In this document: in pieces, positions 9,949 through 18,505 of the stretch
Layout: every line of letters begins with the position of its first letter
Numbering within the stretch: the first letter of the stretch is position 1
DNA from: Terebella lapidaria
Taxonomy: Eukaryota > Annelida > Polychaeta > Terebellida > Terebellidae
Direction: 5' to 3'
Assembly: GCA_949152475.1 (NCBI GenBank)
Contig: OX424564.1
Location: forward strand, 31,556,165-31,620,164
Length of the DNA: 64,000 bases
Translations under genes and position numbers: made by a program
Notes under the pieces: generated by a model
Told to the model about the DNA's origin: nothing
The model's input: only the letters and a program-made list of their open reading frames with translations
The model's database searches: none

Positions 9949-12525
9949 ATGGCATTGGCCCCGGGAGCCTCCCGCGGTGAGCCACTCGACCCTACGGATG
10001 ATGAAGTGACGATCAATCCGAATTCGGCCTTCCGACCTTCCGGGCCTCGCTCAGTTGCCATGAGCGATACAGTTCCACTGTCGCAGGAGCAACAACCGTC
10101 CGGCCTTTTCGACTCCATTGGCGACCATTCGTCCCTGAGATCGTTTTCGCCGCCTACCGACCTGGTGCAGGAGTTCCTAGACGAAGACCCGCTCGACCCG
10201 TCACATACAGTAAGTGACATTCTGCGTGCGCACGCTAGAGCGTACTCGGCCACGCCGGCTAGAGCGACCCAGAAAAGTGACTTTGCCGACAGAAACTATA
10301 CGCGCTCACGTCAAAGAGCGAGCGTAGATTGTGATATCGACCCAGAACAATTAGCAGTGGACGTTCGGCCGGTAACCATAGACACGTCAATGGTTACGCA
10401 CCCACCAAGTAACTCTCGGATACGACAGTGGGTTTGTCAGTCTGACAATGTTCCGGAATCGACCCCGCCGAACGCTTATTCGGCCAATCGACCCCTGGCG
10501 CCGTCCATGACGCCGAGACAACACGGCCCCGCGCCAGAAATGTACTCACGCATACCGACCGAGCCTACGGTGGTAGAGTACACACGACCCAGCCAGACGG
10601 GTGCGACATCCGAAGACATCCTGATGACGACCGCTACCCGGATCGCGACGCCGCTACGACAACAACGACCCAGCGACACAACGGCGGAACCTCGCGCCAC
10701 CATGCGACAAGCGCGACCCCGACAAGCACCCTCGACATCAAGTCGCCGACCCTGCGACCCCGACACGCCGACTTCCGACACACGCGCTCCCGCGCCGACC
10801 ACGCACCGACCATCGCCGACTACCGGAGAACAACCGCGCTTCGATCCGTCGCAAGATCAAGTTGTGTCTGCTCCGGCAGAAAGTGTTGTGCAAATGATCG
10901 AACCTCCGATCTCACAATCAGTCGGAAACACCAACGGATATGGTGTACCGCCAGTCGGATACCCTGGCGCAACAAGCGGTGTTCCAAATGGAGTAGCTGT
11001 CGGATACTATTCACCGCATGTCGGCTACGCGAACCCACCGCCTGGATATGGTGGCGTTCCCAGCGTGATCGCTGACACCGGCTATCATGGTACACAACCC
11101 GGATTAGTGTACCATGGTGTATGCCCGGATGGATCGGTATACCGATATCCACCACCGGCTGTATTCCCACCCTCAGTCGGGATACCATGGGTGACGCCTC
11201 CATACAGTCAACCGGCCCCCGCTGCACAAGCACCACACGACCCCAGCCACACGACGGCACCACCCGCCGCATCGCTCGCCGTCTCCGCGACGACAGCACC
11301 GACCGCCCCCGCTAACGCGACCCCGATCGGCCCAGATACGACGGCTCCGGCGACTTCGGCTGTTCCGACTCCGACGGCCACTACAGCGACTACACCAGTT
11401 GCGGTGAGTGTTGACACGCCCACGCCACAGAGACTCACGTCTGAGCCCCAAACGTTGGCTACGGCTAAGATGGCTCAATGGCGTGCGACCTTTAAGGAGG
11501 GCAATCTCACTCAATACGTTCGGAGTTTCGAACAATTCGCTGCGGCCTTTACTTACTCCGACCTCAACAAGACGACGACCTTCCGGAGCACGCTACGCGG
11601 CCGCGCTGAAGCGCTAGCTCTCAATATCCCGGTCGCAACTCCCTGGGGAGAGTTCCGTCGCCAACTCCTAGAGGGCTGGGAACCCGAGCCCCGTCGACAG
11701 TCCAAACGGGACGATTTCCCGTTCCTCAAGCGGGAACGAAAAGAGGACGCGGAACACTACATGGAGCGACTCCAGGCCCTGGCGGAGCAAGTGTTCGACG
11801 ACGTTACGCCAACGTCGCGGCAACGAACTGTGATTGCGCAATTCGTGAACGGCCAACCCGACCCCATCGCCGATAAACTGTGTGCCCTCACTTTTAACAG
11901 TTACAGTGAGGCACTTACGGCCGTTCTCAAGGTAGAGAGTCGTCAACAGAGGACAGCCAGAGATCGACATCGAGGCACACGACGTGCTGACATTTCCGCA
12001 AGCGGATACGCGGAAGACGACCCTGTCAATGAGGAACTGTCCTGTGCCATGGGACAAGTCACTCAGGGGGAAACACTAACCCCAGAGCAAATTGCGGCCT
12101 ACTACGACCCCGCGGACAGTGACACTACCGGCCTACAAGGTTGCGACGAACACTCAGTGCCAACCAGCTCACGCGAGTGGGTGGCTGAAGCCTTCCAGTG
12201 CGTCCTTAGTGACGAGAATGGACTGTGCGAGGAAACGGCTATCTTCTCTGTCCTACGAACAACGGCCCCGATGAAAGGTGATCGACCCCCGCAACCCGGA
12301 CGACCCATGGTTTGCTTCTTTTGCAAGAAGCCCGGCCATCGCTGGATGCGATGCTTTCGGCTTAAGGATGTGCTAGTACGTAACGGCATGAAACCGCTAG
12401 CATTTCGGCCCAATGGTTCAGGTACTGACAGAAGGACAGCTCAAGTGTTGTCAGTACCTAACCAAACCGGTAACCAAACTAAACCGGCCCCACCAACACC
12501 TCCGACCCCGTCGTCAAACCAGTAG
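9949..12525 (+). CDS. gag: Gag polyprotein
   Basis: 858 residues from the first ATG at 9949; a TTG just before it is not needed. The first ~500 residues are low-complexity, rich in Pro, Thr, Ala and Ser, with GY/PP-rich repeats around residues 330-430. The capsid-like part (about residues 505-680) is recognisable by KMAQWRATFKEGNL, PWGEFRRQLLEGWE and the LKRERKEDAEHYMERLQAL helix typical of retrotransposon gag. A zinc knuckle C790-x2-C793-x4-H798-x4-C803 lies near the C-terminus. The protein should form the particle and bind element RNA. It ends in TAG and overlaps the open pol frame by 43 nt (12483-12525), with pol in the -1 frame. I saw no classical slippery heptamer in the overlap, so how pol is expressed is open. 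Confidence 0.9.
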   Translation: MALAPGASRGEPLDPTDDEVTINPNSAFRPSGPRSVAMSDTVPLSQEQQPSGLFDSIGDHSSLRSFSPPTDLVQEFLDEDPLDPSHTVSDILRAHARAYSATPARATQKSDFADRNYTRSRQRASVDCDIDPEQLAVDVRPVTIDTSMVTHPPSNSRIRQWVCQSDNVPESTPPNAYSANRPLAPSMTPRQHGPAPEMYSRIPTEPTVVEYTRPSQTGATSEDILMTTATRIATPLRQQRPSDTTAEPRATMRQARPRQAPSTSSRRPCDPDTPTSDTRAPAPTTHRPSPTTGEQPRFDPSQDQVVSAPAESVVQMIEPPISQSVGNTNGYGVPPVGYPGATSGVPNGVAVGYYSPHVGYANPPPGYGGVPSVIADTGYHGTQPGLVYHGVCPDGSVYRYPPPAVFPPSVGIPWVTPPYSQPAPAAQAPHDPSHTTAPPAASLAVSATTAPTAPANATPIGPDTTAPATSAVPTPTATTATTPVAVSVDTPTPQRLTSEPQTLATAKMAQWRATFKEGNLTQYVRSFEQFAAAFTYSDLNKTTTFRSTLRGRAEALALNIPVATPWGEFRRQLLEGWEPEPRRQSKRDDFPFLKRERKEDAEHYMERLQALAEQVFDDVTPTSRQRTVIAQFVNGQPDPIADKLCALTFNSYSEALTAVLKVESRQQRTARDRHRGTRRADISASGYAEDDPVNEELSCAMGQVTQGETLTPEQIAAYYDPADSDTTGLQGCDEHSVPTSSREWVAEAFQCVLSDENGLCEETAIFSVLRTTAPMKGDRPPQPGRPMVCFFCKKPGHRWMRCFRLKDVLVRNGMKPLAFRPNGSGTDRRTAQVLSVPNQTGNQTKPAPPTPPTPSSNQ

Positions 12526-15449
12526 GGGAAGGTGCTGAGGAGCAAGGACCTTCCAGACAACAGGACAACGTTCCCCGCTCCACATCTGCGGTTGTCACGA
12601 CTACTGTACCGGTAACGACACCAATAACGACCCCGCAGCCGGCCCAGCCCACACCTCAGCTCCTTGAAGGGGTGTGTACAAAATGTCAAGCTCCGACCCC
12701 GAAATCGGCCTCTTTTCATGAAGGGGTGTCCGCACCGCGGCCACAGCGACCACCACGTGGAGACCGTCGTCCTGAAGGGGTGTCACCCCCGACCGCCAAC
12801 GGCACCGGAACGGACAGCATGTCCGAGATCGAGTGGATCTCCGACGACGGAGGATTCTACGCTTTTCCGAGTGGACCGGAATCCAAACTGCCGCCTCTGC
12901 ACACACTCTTCCGGCCACCGCTAGACGACCCCGAAATTCCGGCTGTCATCAACAACTCCAGCGCCACCAATCACAAATGCTGGAAGTTGCCGGTACACGT
13001 CGGAAACAAGACGATAAAGGCTGTACTCGACTCCGGAGCGCAGATCTCCCTGCTCCGACGCGATCAGCTACGTCACGTCCCCGCTGACCAGCGACATTTG
13101 CGGTCTACTTCGGCTATTATTCGTGACGTCACCGGACAGTCAAGCCCGATCGATGGACTGATCGACCTCTCAATACAGGTCGGAACTAACCATATGGTCG
13201 TAACCTTTTGTGTGGCTGACATACATGACGACATGATTCTCGGCATGAACTTTTTTCGGCAAGCTCACGCTGTAGTGAATTACGGTGAAGGGACGATACA
13301 GGTACACAAAGAAATCCTGTTCGCACATAAAGACATTGAGGCCAATGTTGTCAGAATGGCCGTGCGACGAGCTGTCACCGTCCCCGCACGCAGCGAAGCA
13401 ATAGTGGAGCTGGTCCCGACTTCCCGAGTTCGAGTTCGACAACACCCGAGGATAGTCCAGCCACTTACGACCTTTCCCGAGGAAACCGACCTCATCATGG
13501 GGAGAACACTTACGACCCTGAATCGGCAGTGCGTAAAGGTGTCGGTAGTCAATCCAGCAGATACCGGCATGACGCTCACCCGTTCCGACCCTGTCGCCAT
13601 AGCAAGCCCTGTCGAAAGTGTCGTCGGAGCTCTGCCACGACCCGGAGAGGAGCCCGACCCGGCCACGGTAGACGCCAGTCACTACCGCGACCTACCGCCA
13701 CATCTACAAGAAATGGTGGATCGCGCCGGACTAGCGCCGGAACAGCATCGGCGTTGCGCCAACCTGGTTCACCAATACCAGGACACATTTATGCACCCAG
13801 ACGGCCAACTGGGACGGACCCAAGTCGTCCAGCATAGAATCGACACCGGCAACTCGGCCCCAATTCGACAACGACAGCGACGCGTCCCTCAGGCACAGCA
13901 AAGCATCATCGACGAGGAGATCGACAAGATGCTCCGCTTGGGGTGTATTGAGCCGTCCGATTCGCCCTGGAGCGCACAGGTAGTGCTCGTGCGGAAGAAG
14001 AACGGACAAGTACGCTTCTGTGTCGACTATCGGCTCCTGAATGACGTCACCCGCAAGGATTCGTATCCCTTGCCCAACATTCAGGATACTCATGACGCCC
14101 TGGCAGGCGCCAACTACTTCTCGGCCCTAGACCTGGCCTCTGGCTACTGGCAGGTTGAAGTCGACCCCAGCGACAGACCGAAGACTGCCTTCGCCACAAG
14201 GAAGGGACTCTATCAGTTTAAGGTCATGCCATTCGGCCTTAGCAACGCCCCGGCAACCTTCGAACGGCTTATGGAGACCATACTCCGTGGTTACTTGTGG
14301 ACCCGGTGTATGTGCTATCTCGACGACGTGATAGCTTACGGCAGAACATTCGATCAGGCACTCGCAAACCTGGAAGCGGTCCTGGATCGAATCAGATCGG
14401 CAGGCCTGAAACTTCAGCCCAAGAAGTGTGAGTTATTCCAACGGGAAATCTTGTACTTAGGGTTCATAGTGAGCGGCCAAGGAATCCGAGTCGACCCCAA
14501 CAAAGTCAAAGCCATCAGAGAATGGCCGACCCCGTGCGAGATCACCGACGTCAGGGCTTTCCTTGGTTTCGCCAACTACCACAGGCGATTCATCAAGGAC
14601 TACGCTGAGATCGCTGAACCTCTCGTAGCGCTTACCCGAGGTGAATGCCACTTCACTTGGGGACCGGCCCAGCGACGAGCTTTCCAGCGACTCCGCGACG
14701 CCCTCATCAAGGCGCCCAAGCTCGCTCATCCGACCCAGAATCCGGAGGACTACTTCATCCTCGATACGGATGCAAGCGGCTTTGCTGTGGGAGGAGCCCT
14801 CTCACAAAGGGTTAACGGGAAGGAGATCCCCATCGGGTTCGCCAGCAAGACCCTGTCCCGGACCCAGCGGAACTATTGCACCACCTATCGGGAACTACTG
14901 GCAGTAGTTGAGATGGTGCAACACTATCGGCACTACCTCTGGGGTAGGAAATTCCTCCTCCGAACCGACCATAGCTCGCTAAGGTGGCTGAAAAACTACA
15001 GCGACGCCGACGGCATGCTCGCTAGGTGGCTCGCCAAGCTACAGCAGTATGACTTTCGGATAGAGCATCGACCCGGAAAATTACACGGTAACGCCGACGG
15101 CTTGTCACGGTGCCACAGTTGCAAACACCAAGACTGTCCCGGACGACTCGTCACACCTCCGACCGACCCAGAAACAAGTTCCGGAGAACTTCCAGTTCGT
15201 CGGATAACTGTTGTTCCGACCCAGACAAGGGCAGACCTCCTGGACAGTGATTCGATAACATCACCGGTCTTGCCCCAGCTAGTTTCGGCACGCCAAGTTG
15301 TTCGAGTCCGTGCTTTGGACGCCACACTTGATGGACAAAAGTGGCTTTCGGACTATTCGACCCAGGACATTGTCGCGGCACAGCAAGCCGACCCCAGCGT
15401 CGGAAAAGTGCGGCAATGGATACTAGCCGGCACCAAGCCCGACTCATGA
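12483..15449 (+). CDS. pol: Pol, first part: protease, reverse transcriptase, RNase H (ends at an in-frame TGA)
   Basis: Open from just after a TAA at 12480 to TGA at 15447-15449, about 988 codons counted from 12483. The N-terminal ~90 residues are low-complexity. Aspartic protease: LDSGAQISLL with the catalytic Asp at about residue 183, and a second motif ILGMNFF. RT: the FCVDYRLLN and ALDLASGYWQ segments, FKVMPFGLSNAP, and YLDD at about residues 612-615. RNase H: FILDTDASGFAVGGALS (Asp 761), a later ELLAVVEM and RTDHSSLRW. The reading frame stays open directly after the TGA into the integrase part, so the stop interrupts pol between RNase H and integrase. Either it is a nonsense change in a young copy or it is read through. 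Confidence 0.95.
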   Translation, partial: TGPTNTSDPVVKPVGEGAEEQGPSRQQDNVPRSTSAVVTTTVPVTTPITTPQPAQPTPQLLEGVCTKCQAPTPKSASFHEGVSAPRPQRPPRGDRRPEGVSPPTANGTGTDSMSEIEWISDDGGFYAFPSGPESKLPPLHTLFRPPLDDPEIPAVINNSSATNHKCWKLPVHVGNKTIKAVLDSGAQISLLRRDQLRHVPADQRHLRSTSAIIRDVTGQSSPIDGLIDLSIQVGTNHMVVTFCVADIHDDMILGMNFFRQAHAVVNYGEGTIQVHKEILFAHKDIEANVVRMAVRRAVTVPARSEAIVELVPTSRVRVRQHPRIVQPLTTFPEETDLIMGRTLTTLNRQCVKVSVVNPADTGMTLTRSDPVAIASPVESVVGALPRPGEEPDPATVDASHYRDLPPHLQEMVDRAGLAPEQHRRCANLVHQYQDTFMHPDGQLGRTQVVQHRIDTGNSAPIRQRQRRVPQAQQSIIDEEIDKMLRLGCIEPSDSPWSAQVVLVRKKNGQVRFCVDYRLLNDVTRKDSYPLPNIQDTHDALAGANYFSALDLASGYWQVEVDPSDRPKTAFATRKGLYQFKVMPFGLSNAPATFERLMETILRGYLWTRCMCYLDDVIAYGRTFDQALANLEAVLDRIRSAGLKLQPKKCELFQREILYLGFIVSGQGIRVDPNKVKAIREWPTPCEITDVRAFLGFANYHRRFIKDYAEIAEPLVALTRGECHFTWGPAQRRAFQRLRDALIKAPKLAHPTQNPEDYFILDTDASGFAVGGALSQRVNGKEIPIGFASKTLSRTQRNYCTTYRELLAVVEMVQHYRHYLWGRKFLLRTDHSSLRWLKNYSDADGMLARWLAKLQQYDFRIEHRPGKLHGNADGLSRCHSCKHQDCPGRLVTPPTDPETSSGELPVRRITVVPTQTRADLLDSDSITSPVLPQLVSARQVVRVRALDATLDGQKWLSDYSTQDIVAAQQADPSVGKVRQWILAGTKPDS

Positions 15450-17057
15450 GAAGTCGCCCGCCAAGGAGAGGAGGTAAAGACACTTGTTTCTCGCTGGAAC
15501 CTCCTGGCGCTACAAGACGGTGTGCTAGTTCGACATATAAAACCCGACCCTGCTGGACGGCCCGTGGTGCAAACCGTGCTCCCCGTAGCACTCAGGACAC
15601 AAGTTCTGCACCAATTACACGACCTCAAGATTGTCGGACATCTCGGCATACAGCGTACCATCGAGAGAGTCAGGCGCCGATTCTACTGGCCCGGCTTGGC
15701 GCTGGACGTCGCCCGCTGGTGTGCCCGCTGCCCGCAATGTGTGACCCGCAAGGGTAAACCGGCCCCAAAAAGATCGCCCCTGACACAGCTACCGACAGGC
15801 GCGCCGTTCGACAGAATAGCGATGGACATCCTCGACACCCACAAGGTCACGGGGAGAGGCTATCGGTATGTACTAGTCGTGTCGGACTACTTTACGAAGT
15901 ATACTGACGCTTTTCCGCTACGGCGACATACGGCCAAAAATGTTGCCGACACCCTGGTGAATCGGTGGATAGTCTACCACGGTGTCCCCAAAGCGGTCCA
16001 TAGCGATCAAGGTACTGAGTTCGAGTCGTCCCTGTTCCGGCATGTTGTGCGTCTACTGGGCGCTAAGAAGATTCGTACGACCCCATACCGACCCCAGAGC
16101 GACGGCCAAGTTGAGCGATTCAACAGGACATTGCTCAACATGCTGAGTGCGTTCGTCAGCGATCGTGCAAACGATTGGGACTTGCACCTGCCATATGTGT
16201 TAATGGCCTATCGAACCTCAGTACACTCGTCCACGGGATGCACCCCGCATCTGATGGTGTATGGACACGAGTGTAACTTGCCAGTCGACCTCATGTTTCC
16301 GACTTACGACCCTGAGCCTCTACCTCCGTGTGGTCCGGAGTATGTGGAGTATTTGCGGCAAGCCATCAGAACGGCCCACGGTTTCGCCCAAGACCATCTC
16401 GAGAAAGCGGCAATTCGGCAAAAGATGGGTTATGACGCCCACGCGAAACCACGACCCCAGTTTCAACCAGGCGAACTGGTCCGGTATTATTATCTGCCAC
16501 TCACGCAGAATAATAAGTTCGCTCGGCCCTGGACTGGTCCCTGGAGGATCATCGACCGTGTAACCGAGGTGGATTACCGAATCGCCCTGGTTTCCAACCC
16601 TCGGAACACTCGTGTTGTTCATCTGGATGTGCTCAAGCCATACGAAGGTGACAACCAAGCGGCCCACATCTACTCCGACCCTGTACGACCCACGTCGTCG
16701 TCAAGCAAGTCCGACCCAGAACAGTCACCCGACCCCATGGGACTTCTCAAGGAGTTCTATTACCCTTGGGAGGTAACAGTCCAAGATCGACATACCGATT
16801 CAGACCAAACAGCAGAGTCTGATTCGCAAACGACCCAGGATCGTCAATCGCGATCTCCGACTTCATCCGGCTCAAGTCGACATCGGCAACGGAAAAGATC
16901 ACACAGATCAAGTTCCGACAATCCAAAACCGGCACGCAAGACACGCAGGCAAAAGCCTGTGGTATCTTCCGACCCCGAGACAAGCGAGGCTACGCCCCCG
17001 CCTGCACGACCAAGTCGACCCAGACGCCACGCACGCAGACCGGCCCGCTACAGATAA
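15450..17057 (+). CDS. pol: Pol, second part: integrase
   Basis: Same frame as the upstream pol, with no intervening stop other than TGA 15447-15449. It has the HHCC zinc-binding domain (H...GHLG....WCARCPQC), then a DD35E core with Asp126, Asp186 and Glu222 counted from 15450 (AMDILDTH, AVHSDQGTEFE, PQSDGQVERFNRT). The 59- and 35-residue gaps fit Gypsy integrases. A GPW motif (ARPWTGPWRIID) corresponds to the GPY/F module. The last ~120 residues are Ser/Pro/Arg/Lys-rich, ending RPRRHARRPARYR, with no chromodomain visible. The first in-frame ATG lies well inside the domain, so this piece is not an independent gene. Confidence 0.92.
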   Translation, partial: EVARQGEEVKTLVSRWNLLALQDGVLVRHIKPDPAGRPVVQTVLPVALRTQVLHQLHDLKIVGHLGIQRTIERVRRRFYWPGLALDVARWCARCPQCVTRKGKPAPKRSPLTQLPTGAPFDRIAMDILDTHKVTGRGYRYVLVVSDYFTKYTDAFPLRRHTAKNVADTLVNRWIVYHGVPKAVHSDQGTEFESSLFRHVVRLLGAKKIRTTPYRPQSDGQVERFNRTLLNMLSAFVSDRANDWDLHLPYVLMAYRTSVHSSTGCTPHLMVYGHECNLPVDLMFPTYDPEPLPPCGPEYVEYLRQAIRTAHGFAQDHLEKAAIRQKMGYDAHAKPRPQFQPGELVRYYYLPLTQNNKFARPWTGPWRIIDRVTEVDYRIALVSNPRNTRVVHLDVLKPYEGDNQAAHIYSDPVRPTSSSSKSDPEQSPDPMGLLKEFYYPWEVTVQDRHTDSDQTAESDSQTTQDRQSRSPTSSGSSRHRQRKRSHRSSSDNPKPARKTRRQKPVVSSDPETSEATPPPARPSRPRRHARRPARYR

Positions 17058-18505
17058 CCCCGGCCCTGTTATCTGATTGATGTCATTGATGATGAAATAT
17101 GCATGTCTAATGGACTATGATATCATGTCTTTCCCAATAATAATATATTATATTACAATAACAATATATGCATTTAAGATGTACAAGATGTCAGTGAGGC
17201 AAATTCGAAATATACACACTAGATATGATATTATAATTATGATGCTGGTGAAAAATTGGTTGCATTATGATATGTGTTTCGACCCCGTATAACATGTACC
17301 ATTGATCAAGGCGTATGTTACGCAATGACTAAGATTATCATGTAAAGCTTCCATCCATGTGCCAGCCGAAGAGGATAATAACCAGTCACACCGTGAGTAA
17401 GGCCACTTAGTTGTCGAAGAGGTGATAGTGTGATTCGTTCTGGAGTATGCGTCGACAGAGCCTCTACTCACTCCATGTAATATTCGGAGGAACGGCCCAG
17501 TGGTACGTGAACCAGTCACTACATAGCTATCATGCCAAGATGCGGCCTGTCATCAAATTCATCACCCAAAATATTCAAAGCGCCGCGGTGTGACCGACCC
17601 AGATCATTGCAATTTCGACCCCTACAATATTTGCGGCCCCGTCGTCCTGTGAACTGGCTGAAAATGAATGGAACGATGTCCGCCCCTGTGAGTGATTGAT
17701 ATTCATATCTCAGCCTTTAATAACTGTGTGTCGTCTGTGAAACAGCAACTCGACCCCGTAGTTTATTGTGCGCTAACTTGTGGGAGAAGGAATGATGGAC
17801 TGATGAGTTCACAAGGCACGCACGAGCGCTAATAAACATTTTAGCTGTTTACAGCACCTACATGAAGTCGCCCCTAATAATTACAATAGTGAGTCGTCGG
17901 GCAAAAAGAGCCCAGTAATCTGAACAGTCGACTAGTATAAATAGACAATGATTCGGCACGAGTTATCCAGGGGACGGCAGATGGACATACGGAAATCTGG
18001 ACAGTGTGAGGACACCCCTACTGTCGTAATGGACTGACCCAAGAGGTCAGAGAAGGATCGCTCCGCGTTTCCTTGACGACGGCCCCGCCTTGCTGTGTGT
18101 ACGCTTGGAACAATGATACATAGCGTAAAGACGTTTTCTATACATATAGAGAGCGCCCCCCGGCCCTGTTCTAAGAATCGAGATGCTGTCAGCATCTTTG
18201 TGTACGGCATTGAAGATTAGCGGCAATCAGGTCACTTGTGCCTGAGACTTTGGAGGAGAAGGACTATTGTCAGAAGTTTCGGCTATTGAGATACAGACTA
18301 TTGTTATAGAAACTGTGCTAATCGAACAATATTTATCGGCCTATAGACTGTGATATCATTGAAATCCTGGTCACAAGACTTTGGAGTTAATTCGGCTTGT
18401 ATCATCGGCATTTGAACTAGGCTGGTTTTGAAGAAATCCAGACTTTGTTACAGCCAGCCTAGTCAGTACTTGGGAAGTACTTCGGCTTAATTTCGGCCCG
18501 TCAGC
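17058..18505 (+). other. Element-internal non-coding spacer between pol and the extra ORF
   Basis: 1.45 kb with no ORF of note, inside the Gypsy element. It is AT-rich near 17080-17280, then more mixed. It carries at least eight exact CGRCCCHG motifs on the plus strand (17061, 17280, 17493, 17595, 17634, 17751, 18080, 18161). It could hold a splice acceptor or internal leader for the extra ORF; I did not identify one. Confidence 0.6.
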
